A stretch of DNA of 64,000 bases from Providencia sp. PROV188 (lineage in GTDB: Bacteria; Pseudomonadota; Gammaproteobacteria; Enterobacterales; Enterobacteriaceae). The notes under the pieces were generated by a model. The model worked only from the letters and a program-made list of their open reading frames with translations. It was not told the DNA's origin and did no database searches. How positions within the stretch are numbered: position 1 is the first letter of the stretch; each line of letters starts with the position of its first letter. A program made the position numbers and the translations under genes. The stretch lies in contig NZ_CP097291.1 in NCBI RefSeq assembly GCF_027595165.1, positions 2,790,001 to 2,854,000 on the forward strand, in the 5' to 3' direction. Shown here piece after piece: positions 54,548-63,412 of this stretch.

Positions 54548-56941
54548 TTAGTTCATTGTTGGAACTAGTTGATAAACTCTCCGCGTAGCTTCTTCAGCTG
54601 CCGATTCATTAACCCCTGATAATGTTGAAGCAGTGGTGTGTACTGTTATTCCCCCTACGTTAACATCCGTTTTGTTATTTGTGATTGTTTGGGCTTGTGA
54701 TTTAAGCGCATTTGATTGATCTAAAAACCCCTTAGCCAAACCACTCACACCCGCTGCAAAAGGCGTTGATATCTGTTTGTTGAATGATTGGATATTGCTA
54801 ATAGCGTTCTGAATAGGATCGCCAGTACCTTGAATGGCAGCCATTGATAGAGCATCCGAATATGGATATTTATTGCTATTTTCTACTTTCGACATCTCTT
54901 TGATCAAGGAATGCATGACAGTCGGATTATTCAAGTCTAAAACAGAGTCCACACCAACCCCCATTCTATCAGCGACAATTTTTGAATATCCAGCAGGGTC
55001 ATTATCACCGTGACCTTTTGGTGCCCATTGATGGATAATATCCCAGACAGTTTGTAACTTTTTATATTCCGCTGCTGCTGATGTTCCATTGTAGTACATC
55101 ATTAGCTGTCTAGAACTGGCTCTTATTCCATCATAAGGACTATCAAATTTAGCCCATCCGTTACCGTCATTTGATGCGCCTTTCTGTTTTGCATAGGCTA
55201 GGTTTAATGGACTGTTATACCTTAATCCTCTATCCTTATATTTTGATGAAACGTTTATATCATCACTCTTGCCACCAACTAACTTTTCATTAGCCTGATC
55301 TAATGAAAGTTCTCCTCTAGTAACTCTGGCAGCTAAAGAATCCCTTGTTACATCTCCTGTTGGTATATCCAATGTATCACTAGATAATAACTGACCGTTT
55401 CCTTTACCTCTGTTATCAATCCACTTGCCATCTTTCCAGTAAGCATCTCCGCCACCTCCTGAAAATGAATCCCAGAAATACCCCCACGTTGGCGCGGTTC
55501 TGGCACGCTGATATGCGTCATATTTGCCAAACAGTTTATTCAGCCCTTCATCTACTAACTCAGCACCAATATATGTCGCGCCTATCATTCCAGCGCCTTT
55601 TGCGAGCTTTGATGCGTTACCTGCCGCAACCCCAACGCCTTTAATGCCTTTGGTTACTTTACCTAGCGTTGCTAATAGGCTAGCAGCCCATTTAGTTCCG
55701 AACCACAAAGCAAACCCGCCTAGCGCCACTTTCCAAGTATCAAGATTTCCCTCTTGGTCGGTAAACCACTTGCCAATCTCCGTTTTTTTGAACCATTTTT
55801 CGAACTCTTCCAGTTTTTTCAGTATTGGGGTGATCGTGCTATCCCACTTTTTCCAATACTCACCAAGTAATGATTCGCCGCCTTCTTTCCACTTCTTGAA
55901 GTCATCATAGAGCAGCCATAGCCCCCCAGCCAACAGAAGTAGTGCTGCTGGCATAAGTCCGATAGCCCCAAACATGCCTAGGAACGCTGTCGCGGCTTTT
56001 AATACCAAGGGTATGAGGGTGATGCCTATCACTGCCCCCATAGCTTTAAACACCATGACGGCGGTATCTCGGTTCTTATTCAGGTAATTCAGGAAGCCAG
56101 ACACTAGCTCAGAGAATTTCAGCGCATAAGGGATAACATAATTAGCCAGTAGCGTCTTTAATCCCTCCCATTGCTGACCTACTAGCGCATTTTGCTTATT
56201 CAGTTGCCGGCTAATCTCTAGCTCTTGTTCAGACGAAACCACGATGTCTTTTTGTAAGGCTAGATATTCCTCTACCTCTTTCCGCCCCTGTAGCAACATA
56301 TTTATCGTGCCTTCGTCAAAGCCCATATTCTTAGCGAAGTTATAGGCTTGAGGTCTGGACATCTGAGACAGGCTATCGGCGACATCCAGCAAGATATCAT
56401 CGAGGTTTCTTAGCTCTCCGCTATTTTTCATCACCCCCACATTCAGCGCGTTAAAGTACGGAAGGATTGAAGTATCCCCCATTGTAGCCAAATCCCACAA
56501 TGATTTGCTTAATCCGCCCATACTGGCAGCCATGCCCTCTGCGCTGCCTCCTGCCATTTCTGCCGCACCTTGCCAGCGTTTAACAGTCGTCGCATTAACG
56601 CCTAGATTTTTACTCATGAAATTAAGCTGATCGTTAGCTTTGGCGGTATCGTCGATGAGTTTTTGTAGCCCTGATGAAACTAAGATTGTGCTAAATAGTG
56701 TAGCGAGGGCTTTAATTCCGTTATTGACTGACTTGGCGAACTCGTCTGTTTGCTCTTTCGCTTTTTTCTGCTGCTCTTTTGTACCCTTGAGCGTTTCGTT
56801 AACGTCGCCTAGTACGTCGTTTAATGAATCGATAGATTTCGATAACCGATCATTCTCATTCGTCGCATTCTTCGCATCGGCGGCAAAACTCGCCGAATCC
56901 AGTTTCAGCGATACCAGCAATGTATCTATTAACGTTGCCAT
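54548..56941 (-). CDS. phage tail tape-measure protein with C-terminal hydrolase-like domain
   Basis: A 797-residue protein. The N-terminal part is helical (SLKLDSASFAADAKNATNEN, with many Lys, Asp and Gln coiled stretches) as in tape measures. Hydrophobic segments lie near residues 305-350 (GITLIPLVLKAATAFLGMFG, LMPAALLLLAGGLWLLYDDF). The region about 570-700 (RGLRYNSPLNLAYAKQKGAS, TVWDIIHQWAPKG, DRMGVGVDSVLDLNNPTVMH) matches the structural/lysozyme-like module found at the end of some tape measures. Its ATG abuts the stop of the preceding RHH gene (TAAATG). No other tail gene is seen. Confidence 0.85.
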   Translation of the reverse strand: MATLIDTLLVSLKLDSASFAADAKNATNENDRLSKSIDSLNDVLGDVNETLKGTKEQQKKAKEQTDEFAKSVNNGIKALATLFSTILVSSGLQKLIDDTAKANDQLNFMSKNLGVNATTVKRWQGAAEMAGGSAEGMAASMGGLSKSLWDLATMGDTSILPYFNALNVGVMKNSGELRNLDDILLDVADSLSQMSRPQAYNFAKNMGFDEGTINMLLQGRKEVEEYLALQKDIVVSSEQELEISRQLNKQNALVGQQWEGLKTLLANYVIPYALKFSELVSGFLNYLNKNRDTAVMVFKAMGAVIGITLIPLVLKAATAFLGMFGAIGLMPAALLLLAGGLWLLYDDFKKWKEGGESLLGEYWKKWDSTITPILKKLEEFEKWFKKTEIGKWFTDQEGNLDTWKVALGGFALWFGTKWAASLLATLGKVTKGIKGVGVAAGNASKLAKGAGMIGATYIGAELVDEGLNKLFGKYDAYQRARTAPTWGYFWDSFSGGGGDAYWKDGKWIDNRGKGNGQLLSSDTLDIPTGDVTRDSLAARVTRGELSLDQANEKLVGGKSDDINVSSKYKDRGLRYNSPLNLAYAKQKGASNDGNGWAKFDSPYDGIRASSRQLMMYYNGTSAAAEYKKLQTVWDIIHQWAPKGHGDNDPAGYSKIVADRMGVGVDSVLDLNNPTVMHSLIKEMSKVENSNKYPYSDALSMAAIQGTGDPIQNAISNIQSFNKQISTPFAAGVSGLAKGFLDQSNALKSQAQTITNNKTDVNVGGITVHTTASTLSGVNESAAEEATRRVYQLVPTMN

Positions 56942-57115
56942 TTATACCCCCTCACGGCGTAAAGCCTCATTGAGTAGCCCTCTAATTAGTTGCGTCATCG
57001 GAGCTTCATTAATTAAATAGTCCTTTTCCGCACGTTGTTGGCGAAACTTCTCTATACGCTCCAAAATCTCGCTATCAATTGATACAGCTTTGAACGTTCT
57101 TTTTTGCTTGCTCAT
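56942..57115 (-). CDS. small RHH-like protein before the tape-measure gene
   Basis: A 57-residue protein, too short for most callers. It reads MSKQKRTFKAVSIDSEILER, then IEKFRQQRAEKDYLINEAPM, TQLIRGLLNEALRREGV, which fits the strand-helix-helix pattern of small RHH regulators. Its stop touches the ATG of the tape-measure gene, so the two are co-translated. It may be a tail-gene regulator; this is inferred. Confidence 0.65.
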   Translation of the reverse strand: MSKQKRTFKAVSIDSEILERIEKFRQQRAEKDYLINEAPMTQLIRGLLNEALRREGV

Positions 57116-57253
57116 GGTTATTTATCCACCCTGTTTTTATATACACTGCAATTTTAATTCAGATTAAAAAATAAACAATAAATTATTGCTATAACTGGAC
57201 GTATAAATAGAAATATTTTCTACTCGCGCTCAATATTATGGAAATAAGACAAC

Positions 57254-57280
57254 AAAAAAACCGACTATTTGAGTCGGCTT
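57254..57280 (-). terminator. intrinsic terminator after the ProQ/FinO gene
   Basis: On the minus strand CCGACT-CAAAT-AGTCGG is followed by TTTTTTTG. It separates the replication operon (ProQ, primase and upstream genes) from the tail/packaging genes. Confidence 0.83.
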
Positions 57281-57317
57281 TTGTCTTGTATGTGATGATT
57301 GATTTTGAATTGCGGTA

Positions 57318-57770
57318 TTACTTTCCGTTCCATTCCGCCAGCGTTTGTTCTGCTATGGCTTGCTGTTCTGGTGTGATTTCTCCGTTAGGTTGCCCGTGCA
57401 TATCAAACCGATTGCCGCCCAGAGTAAGGGCTTTCAAATACGCCTTGCGACTGATGTATGAGCGTAATCCCTGTTTAATGTGGCACTCTGGGATATCCAG
57501 CCCTTTATCTTTAATCTCAGCAATCATAGCTTCCTTGATGCCAATCATTAGCGGCTTGGCTTCTGGCTCACTGAATAGCGTCCAGTGCTGCGCTATGCGG
57601 TCGATACGGTGCTGTTTCTTCCTCGCATGAACATCTACCTTATTTTTCTTTTTCGCTTGCTGTGGGGCTTCCTGTGGCATTTTAGCTTGTATGCTTTTTG
57701 GTGTGTTCGTCGCTGGTGGATTTGTTACGTTATTGTTATCTTTTCTTAATGATAAAGTCGCTCGGCTCAT
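57318..57770 (-). CDS. ProQ/FinO family RNA chaperone
   Basis: A 150-residue protein. A Pro/Lys-rich N-terminal tail (TNPPATNTPKSIQAKMPQEA) is followed by the ProQ/FinO fold: HWTLFSEPEAKPLMIGIKEA, IPECHIKQGLRSYISRKAYL, NRFDMHGQPNGEITPEQQAI. ProQ-type proteins bind structured RNAs and control plasmid copy number and conjugation (FinO) or sRNA networks. Here it is the last gene of the replication operon, downstream of the iteron array. Confidence 0.85.
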   Translation of the reverse strand: MSRATLSLRKDNNNVTNPPATNTPKSIQAKMPQEAPQQAKKKNKVDVHARKKQHRIDRIAQHWTLFSEPEAKPLMIGIKEAMIAEIKDKGLDIPECHIKQGLRSYISRKAYLKALTLGGNRFDMHGQPNGEITPEQQAIAEQTLAEWNGK

Positions 57771-57821
57771 TCTCTCTTTTTCCTCAAAAAAACTTTTCTA
57801 TTAAATACGCGATCAGGTGTT

Positions 57822-58107
57822 GGTTCAGTCGGTTCAGTTGGTTCAATTTGTAAAGATGATTGTTTTTAAAGTGTTTATTTAAAAATACTGAACCAACATT
57901 ACCCTTGTTTGAACCAACATTTTTAACGGATGAACCAACATCAAACCTAAACATGCCAACCAGTGAAGAAATTCTCCAACCTTGAGTGTCGGTTCAAAAT
58001 GTCACTTTGTCGGTTCAAAACAGCCCTTTGTTGGTTCAGTGTTGGTTCAAAAAATGGTGTTTTTTCCTTATAAATCAGTAAAACTTATCTACTGAACCAA
58101 CTGAACC
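57822..58107. repeat. twelve GGTTCA iterons with dyad symmetry, candidate replication origin
   Basis: Seven GGTTCA and five TGAACC words, mostly inside TTGGTTCA/TGAACCAA. Order: three direct at 57822, 57831, 57840 (9-bp steps); three inverted at 57889, 57910, 57931 (21-bp steps); four direct at 57991, 58012, 58033 (21-bp steps) and 58044; two inverted at 58093 and 58102 (9 bp). The pattern is symmetric about 57964. It lies directly after the primase/helicase gene. P4 alpha protein binds comparable decamer iterons at ori and crr. No gene overlaps 57771-58178. Confidence 0.85.
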
Positions 58108-58178
58108 AACACTAAAACGATAAAATCACGCACATGAAAAAAATATCATGGGATTTTCATCCCTCCGCTAGTTGTTAC

Positions 58179-60914
58179 TCAATTGTTATCTTCTTCGGTG
58201 CTGTCTGGTGCGAATTGCAAAACGTAAACATTAAATTGCCGTCCGTCTATGCGTGGGCTTTTTCGTTGATAACCTCTCCCACTGGTGGGCGGTGTTAACA
58301 TGCCAGCCATTTTTAACGCCTCAGCAAATTGCTTGTAGTTAAACCCTGCCGCGATTTCTTTCTCAAAGGCGGATGGGAAGGTATAAAAGATTATCGGGTC
58401 ATCCTCGTTACTGCCTTTCTTCCTATATCCTGCAAGGTCTCTAATCGGCAGATCCCGAACGTCATAAGGAATGGGGGCAAAACGGCTTAATCCATGAGCA
58501 TTTAAAAACGCTTCGGCTTGCTCTTTGATTTGCTCAAACTCTTTGTTGCCTGTACCGAATTCTGCAACCCACACGTTGAAGATAGCTTGAACCACATCCC
58601 GACAATCCTGCTCATTCCAGCCTGTGATAACACTCCCCATTAACAAGGCAGCTTCCAGCGTAGCAAATCGGTCACTCGCTCGGTGTACTTGCTCCCCGTA
58701 ACTGCTAGGGATTAACTTACTCCAGCGTTGCTGCGCGGCTCGGTAGGTTTCTTTGGCTTCGTCTTTATGGCTTGATAGATATTCAATCCAGTAACGCCCT
58801 GCTGCCCCGTAGCTATCACGACAATTCACCTTGATTAAATCCGCGTGGGCTTTCCCTGTTTCACAACCGTGTAATTCAGTGGCGCGTTCCATTGGAATAT
58901 TGAGTAATCGCACTAATTGCCCTGCGTTGACCTTAATCCCTGCCATCGATAAAAAGGTTTCAATATCCTTCTCGCCAGTGCTAATCGCTACCGTTTTCCA
59001 GTTCTGAACCTGACGATTGCCACCCTCTTTCGCGCCTTGTATCTTGCCTTTGCCATTAAACAGGGTGTAAGCCGATTTGTAGACGTGTTTAGGGTCAGCC
59101 CCTTGTCCGACTTCATCTAAATATAAAAGCCCGTCATTGTGCGCTACCGCTTCGTTGGTCATGCCGTATTCAGTGCCATACCACGTTAAACGCTGTAAAT
59201 CGGGTTCGCCATATAAACTCACTGCCATATCTGCGGCGGTGGTTTTCCCCGCGGTAGACTGTGCGTATAAGTGAAGCCCAAAACTGTCAGCCCCGACAAT
59301 GCTTGTCATCGGCGCGGCGAGTGCTGCCCCAATCGCTATCATCATAAAACTGTTTCCGTTAGCTAATCGCGCTACGCCATTCCGCCAGCTTTCTACTGTT
59401 CCGCTTGTCTGGTAGGCGGTAGCGGCTGCGCTTTGTCCGTTAAAAAATATGGGTTGCTCGGGCGTGCCAATAATTGAGCCGTCTGGCATGATGTACGCGC
59501 CTTTGTGCCAACCTGATTTATTAGTGATACTCCAATTCTCTTTGAATGGCTGCCGCAATAGCCAATCAGAAAACGACTGCCTTAGCCCTGACTTGGTTGT
59601 GACAAATAACCCTGCGTTTTTCAATGTGCGCCATCCCTCACGCTCTCCAATGTCGCCTGTCGGTATTGCCTGCACGTTGTTATTCCCCCATTCAATAATC
59701 AAATACTCATGCCCCAAATCATTAACGCCTTTTGTAATGCGTTTTATGGCATTTGATAGCCATTGTTCATGATTGATGATTTCCCCTGTTTCCTTGTCCG
59801 CTTTAGGTGTAACTAGAAATACACCATCGTCACGTGACTCAATACGGGTTTTCATTGGATCGGTTGGTTTTACTGTTTCAGTAACGTTTTCCTTTGCCGT
59901 TTCAGTCAATGTCATCTCACTCATTGCCTCGTCTCCTTGTGGCTGATATATTCCCTCGCTGAAAGCAGAGGCAGTAGCTTTCCTCTCTCTGGATTGCAGG
60001 TAATCGTTCCAATCTCCCTGACAAGGTGGAATTGAAACATAGCCACTCACTTCTCTCGCTGCGGCTTCTGCTTTCACCTTCCCCGTATTGACCTCATTTT
60101 TACTGTCATTATCTCCAGCAATGATAATTTGGCTCTCTGGGTACTTCGTCCGCATCACCTTAGCCACATGAGTTAAGTTACCCGCATCAATTGCCGCGAC
60201 TGTGTGCGCTTCTGGTTGGATTAACTGGCACGTCATGGCGGTTGCCAATCCCTCGGCAATAATCACCGTAGAAACGTTTACAGGCTCATTGATAGGGTAA
60301 TAGCTGCCATTCTTCGTACTATCGAGTAATAGCCGTTTCTCGCCATTGGGTTTAATGGTCTGTGCGGCGGTTATTGTGCCGTCAGTGTCTATCAATGGAA
60401 TAATCAGCGAACCATCGGCTAATAGGGTCACGGTGGTACTCTCAAAACCTTTCGCTTTCAGGTATTCAGATTCGCCCTTTTTAGCGTTGGCAATAGTGCG
60501 GCTGTATCGCGCTGTAAAGCGTTTATGCTTCTCTATCTGCTCGTTAGCTTGGTTCTGGGCTTGCTGCGCTTTCAATGCGTCCTGTTGCGCCTTTACCTCA
60601 TGGCTACGGTAGGCTGGTGGATTATCTGAACGGGTATCAATACCAATCATGCCAGCCACCTCATAAGCGGCTTCTGTCACGCTACCACCCAGAACACGCT
60701 GAACTAAGTCCAACCCATCACCCGAGCCGCACTGACTACAAATAAACGTGCCGTTGCCGTCTTTGTCATCAAATCTAAAACGGTCTTTACCGCCACAATG
60801 AGGACAAGCCGTGTGCGTGTTTAGGGGCACTTCCGCCCCAAGGTTAGATAATATGTTTTGCCATTGCCCGTTGGCTTTCAGCTTCACATCACGGATAACA
60901 TCAATCGGCTTCAT
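58179..60914 (-). CDS. P4-alpha-like primase/helicase (zinc finger, toprim, DUF927)
   Basis: A 911-residue replication protein. The N-terminal primase zinc finger has C37, C40, C59 and C62 (ACPHCGGKDRFRF, FICSQCG). A toprim-like domain follows near residues 215-270 (VIIAEGLATAM, IIAGDNDS). The DUF927 helicase region carries the P-loop AQSTAGKTTAAD and Walker B LLYLDEVGQ. Proteins of this build, like P4 alpha, bind iterons, unwind and prime. It ends just before the twelve-iteron array. Its ATG overlaps the stop of the 114-residue gene. Confidence 0.93.
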   Translation of the reverse strand: MKPIDVIRDVKLKANGQWQNILSNLGAEVPLNTHTACPHCGGKDRFRFDDKDGNGTFICSQCGSGDGLDLVQRVLGGSVTEAAYEVAGMIGIDTRSDNPPAYRSHEVKAQQDALKAQQAQNQANEQIEKHKRFTARYSRTIANAKKGESEYLKAKGFESTTVTLLADGSLIIPLIDTDGTITAAQTIKPNGEKRLLLDSTKNGSYYPINEPVNVSTVIIAEGLATAMTCQLIQPEAHTVAAIDAGNLTHVAKVMRTKYPESQIIIAGDNDSKNEVNTGKVKAEAAAREVSGYVSIPPCQGDWNDYLQSRERKATASAFSEGIYQPQGDEAMSEMTLTETAKENVTETVKPTDPMKTRIESRDDGVFLVTPKADKETGEIINHEQWLSNAIKRITKGVNDLGHEYLIIEWGNNNVQAIPTGDIGEREGWRTLKNAGLFVTTKSGLRQSFSDWLLRQPFKENWSITNKSGWHKGAYIMPDGSIIGTPEQPIFFNGQSAAATAYQTSGTVESWRNGVARLANGNSFMMIAIGAALAAPMTSIVGADSFGLHLYAQSTAGKTTAADMAVSLYGEPDLQRLTWYGTEYGMTNEAVAHNDGLLYLDEVGQGADPKHVYKSAYTLFNGKGKIQGAKEGGNRQVQNWKTVAISTGEKDIETFLSMAGIKVNAGQLVRLLNIPMERATELHGCETGKAHADLIKVNCRDSYGAAGRYWIEYLSSHKDEAKETYRAAQQRWSKLIPSSYGEQVHRASDRFATLEAALLMGSVITGWNEQDCRDVVQAIFNVWVAEFGTGNKEFEQIKEQAEAFLNAHGLSRFAPIPYDVRDLPIRDLAGYRKKGSNEDDPIIFYTFPSAFEKEIAAGFNYKQFAEALKMAGMLTPPTSGRGYQRKSPRIDGRQFNVYVLQFAPDSTEEDNN

Positions 60915-61255
60915 TGAAACTCTCCTTGTTCGGCTAAAGTATTACCCATGTCATTAATCATGCTTTTCCATATTTCGCGCCCGTAGCCTGTAATAACGCC
61001 ATTTATCACACAAACTTTTAAGACTTGTACGGCGGCTTTTTTCCATGCTTTTTTTTCTTGTTTCAAGGCGTTCAATAAGTAACTGTCTACCAGCAAGCGA
61101 ACACTTTTCGCACCGTCGCTAATGGCGACCTCAATCACTTTATTACCCACGTTCATTGTGAAGTAATCGCCACCATTACGGGCTTTAATATCCTGATAGA
61201 TTGCCTCTGCGTACCGGTTTGCCAGTGAATTAACTTTAAAGGTTGTGATTATCAT
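60911..61255 (-). CDS. unknown 114-residue protein coupled to the primase gene
   Basis: A mixed alpha/beta protein without a recognised family (FKVNSLANRYAEAIYQDIKA, SDGAKSVRLLVDSYLLNALK, ending in helices). The stop overlaps the primase ATG by 4 nt. GGGAG precedes the start. The constant coupling to the primase suggests a role in replication or its control; this is inference. Confidence 0.6.
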   Translation of the reverse strand: MIITTFKVNSLANRYAEAIYQDIKARNGGDYFTMNVGNKVIEVAISDGAKSVRLLVDSYLLNALKQEKKAWKKAAVQVLKVCVINGVITGYGREIWKSMINDMGNTLAEQGEFQ

Positions 61256-61267
61256 GTCATTGGCTCC

Positions 61268-61864
61268 CTAGTGAACGGTGACGGTGTCTTTAAAGTCACC
61301 ATCTTCTATCATTCGAATGAGATCATCGTGAAGCATCGATAGCCCCTCTCGACCTCTATCTGATAGCCGACAGCCTTGTTTTGGCTCAAGATTGATAAAA
61401 TCACGATACATACGTAAAGCCATTGCAGGAGCATACTTAGGCTCATAATGTTCATAAGCAATACTCTCAACATGATTTGCTAATAACATTCGCTCACTGG
61501 AGGCATAAATAGTTAAAGCGGCGTGCTCATTGCGATACACTGCGGCGGTAACCACTCCGCCTTTCCCATCGTCAGCATAATGAAACCCGTTATGATCGGC
61601 TTGTTCCATAACAAATGAGGCTGCGACAATCCAACGCCAAAGAATGACCGTTTGCTCAATCGTAGATTTAAAGAAGCCGTTAACCTCTCCCTTACTAATA
61701 GCGAGAACTAACTCAAAACCCAAAATCAAATTGCCATCAAAGATGCCATTATTCAGTGCGTCCAATGCTTCGCTGTAGCTGATCGCCTCTTGATTCGCTG
61801 CGGTAGTAATGAGAATTACGCCCTGTTCGCTGTGCTCAAATGCGTTAATGTTTGTAATATTCAT
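61268..61864 (-). CDS. unknown 198-residue protein
   Basis: A soluble protein of the phage-element operon without a clear family. It begins with a beta-rich domain (NAFEHSEQGVILITTAANQE), then a helical part (SKGEVNGFFKSTIEQTVILW, RMLLANHVESIAYEHYEPKY). The C-terminus (RGREGLSMLHDDLIRMIEDG) is helical. It is coupled to the upstream 73-residue gene by an ATGA overlap and lies 12 bp before the 114-residue gene. Confidence 0.6.
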   Translation of the reverse strand: MNITNINAFEHSEQGVILITTAANQEAISYSEALDALNNGIFDGNLILGFELVLAISKGEVNGFFKSTIEQTVILWRWIVAASFVMEQADHNGFHYADDGKGGVVTAAVYRNEHAALTIYASSERMLLANHVESIAYEHYEPKYAPAMALRMYRDFINLEPKQGCRLSDRGREGLSMLHDDLIRMIEDGDFKDTVTVH

Positions 61865-62082
61865 CGGTTCGCCTCCGCTACTGCTACCTTGTAAGCTCTC
61901 AACACATGCGAGGACTTACCTGTAATCACTGTTTTAATCACTAACCCGCGCTTTGTGCTGGCTGTTACATGGGTTTTAAGTAGTGCCGTTTCCACAACGC
62001 GACGATGTTTTTTATATTGAAATAGATTGCTGGTTACGGTGATTTTGGCGACTGCGCCACTGTCAAAATAATTAAGTTTCAT
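61861..62082 (-). CDS. unknown basic 73-residue protein
   Basis: A small basic, beta-rich protein (SGAVAKITVTSNLFQYKKHR, RVVETALLKTHVTASTKRGL, ending VLRAYKVAVAEANR). The many Lys/Arg residues suggest nucleic-acid contact, but no family is recognised. Start and stop overlap its neighbours by 1 and 4 nt. Confidence 0.6.
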   Translation of the reverse strand: MKLNYFDSGAVAKITVTSNLFQYKKHRRVVETALLKTHVTASTKRGLVIKTVITGKSSHVLRAYKVAVAEANR

Positions 62083-62276
62083 TATTTTCCCTCTGCCGCT
62101 TCGTTCATTTCATCCCTAATCGAATAAACAACGGTCAATACCGCCCAGATCATGTTTCTGGTTTCTTCGCATCCCTCTGCTTCCAGCCACGTAGAAAGTA
62201 AAGTAATCAGCATTAATACTTTTGCTTGGTGCGGCTCTAGTAACATTTCTACTTCACGCTTTTGTTCCTGAGTCAT
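62082..62276 (-). CDS. unknown 64-residue helical protein
   Basis: A short, mostly helical protein (EQKREVEMLLEPHQAKVLML, ITLLSTWLEAEGCEETRNMI). No family is recognised. It is linked to the genes on both sides by TAATG overlaps, which supports it being real. Confidence 0.55.
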   Translation of the reverse strand: MTQEQKREVEMLLEPHQAKVLMLITLLSTWLEAEGCEETRNMIWAVLTVVYSIRDEMNEAAEGK

Positions 62277-62449
62277 TACTTCACCTCACGCACATAGTTA
62301 ATTCGGATATCGGTTAAACCGTCACGTTGCGCTTCTCGCATCACTTGCGATTGTGCGTCTTTCTGGGTGGCAGATATCACCTGCTTACAAATACCTAGCG
62401 TTAACCCTTTCGGTGTTGTGCCATACCCTGCTATTTGAAACGTTCTCAT
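62276..62449 (-). CDS. unknown 57-residue protein
   Basis: A short gene (MRTFQIAGYGTTPKGLTLGI at the start, DGLTDIRINYVREVK at the end). It looks like a small alpha/beta fold. Its ATG overlaps the stop of the ORF6N gene (ATGA), and its stop overlaps the next ATG (TAATG), so it is almost certainly translated. Confidence 0.6.
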   Translation of the reverse strand: MRTFQIAGYGTTPKGLTLGICKQVISATQKDAQSQVMREAQRDGLTDIRINYVREVK

Positions 62450-63030
62450 GAGCGGTAATCCCCCATATCCTGAATGTGTAGCTGTGAGGCTTGTTCAATG
62501 GCTATTACCATTGGTTTAAGTGCTTTCTTCTCCTTGCGGCGTAGGTTCATGGCATAACTGCCGCGCCTACCGTGACCTTGATAAGAGTCAGCTTCTAAAC
62601 TGCTAATCAAGTTTTGAGCCTCACTAATTGGCATGGCTTCAAGTTCCGCCAGCGTGGGGATTTGAATGTGCTTAATTTCGGGGAACTCAGACAAACGAAA
62701 GTAGCTGTTAACCATTGAGCGTTGAACCTGCCACGACAAATCATCGGTAAATGGCTTGGCAACCATCAAATAACCTGACTCAGTGATAAGCATTAACTCT
62801 TTTGCCTTACCGCCTATCTCTAGTTCGGGTAACTCGGTACGTATTACGTACTTAGTGAGCAAAAAGTAATCTACCCCATCAATGAAGTGCTTTTTATGTG
62901 TGTTGAATGTGCGCTTTGCTGTACCTTTCGGGCGTTGGTGTACCTCGTCAATCATGGCAAAGGTCACAACTCGCTTACCTTGATACATGAATGGGCTTAG
63001 GCTGGTGGCATTGATAGTGACCAGTCTCAT
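62446..63030 (-). CDS. ORF6N-domain phage DNA-binding protein
   Basis: A 194-residue protein. The N-terminal ORF6N domain is clear (QGKRVVTFAMIDEVHQRPKG, TAKRTFNTHKKHFIDGVDYF, LLTKYVI). The centre (LMLITESGYLMVAKPFTDDL, SWQVQRSMVNSYFRLSEF) continues the Bro/KilA-N-like antirepressor fold. The C-terminal part is charged and helical. Such proteins act as antirepressors or regulators in phages and satellites. It overlaps its neighbours by 4 nt. Confidence 0.82.
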   Translation of the reverse strand: MRLVTINATSLSPFMYQGKRVVTFAMIDEVHQRPKGTAKRTFNTHKKHFIDGVDYFLLTKYVIRTELPELEIGGKAKELMLITESGYLMVAKPFTDDLSWQVQRSMVNSYFRLSEFPEIKHIQIPTLAELEAMPISEAQNLISSLEADSYQGHGRRGSYAMNLRRKEKKALKPMVIAIEQASQLHIQDMGDYRS

Positions 63031-63236
63031 TTCATCACCTCCGCTAACCTAGTGATTTCTTTCCCTTGAGCACATACAAGGCGATTAACTGCTCTTAGTA
63101 GAAAATGTGTATCTGTATCAGCTTCATTCTCTACAGCCGTTAATAATGGGATTAATAATGCTTGGAGTTCTTCGTTGATGTGTTCGACTTCTTCTAAGGT
63201 AGATAAGTGACCAACTTTTAATTTGATTGTTTTCAT
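63027..63236 (-). CDS. unknown acidic 69-residue helical protein
   Basis: A short acidic helical protein (HLSTLEEVEHINEELQALLI, PLLTAVENEADTDTHFLLRA, VNRLVCAQGKEITRL). Its pattern suggests a small helical bundle or coiled coil. Both ends overlap neighbours by ATGA, so it is coupled. Confidence 0.58.
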   Translation of the reverse strand: MKTIKLKVGHLSTLEEVEHINEELQALLIPLLTAVENEADTDTHFLLRAVNRLVCAQGKEITRLAEVMK

Positions 63237-63412
63237 TTGGTCGCCTCCTCGAGGGATTCGGATATTTCACAGCTTAAATCGCAAGCAATAGAAATGAGAT
63301 CCACCAACTCACTCGAACAGTTCCCTTGAGCCTGTTCTAATATCGTTGTGATTAATGAATTGGCTTGCTGTGCCTTGTATGCGGCTACATCTAAAGAAAT
63401 TGGTTTGCTCAT
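63233..63412 (-). CDS. unknown 59-residue protein
   Basis: A gene below usual length cutoffs: MSKPISLDVAAYKAQQANSL, then ITTILEQAQGNCSSELVDLI, then SIACDLSCEISESLEEATK. It is helical with three cysteines. Start and stop overlap the genes on either side by ATGA, which supports expression. It resembles its 64- and 69-residue neighbours in size and helical content, perhaps an old duplication. Confidence 0.55.
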   Translation of the reverse strand: MSKPISLDVAAYKAQQANSLITTILEQAQGNCSSELVDLISIACDLSCEISESLEEATK

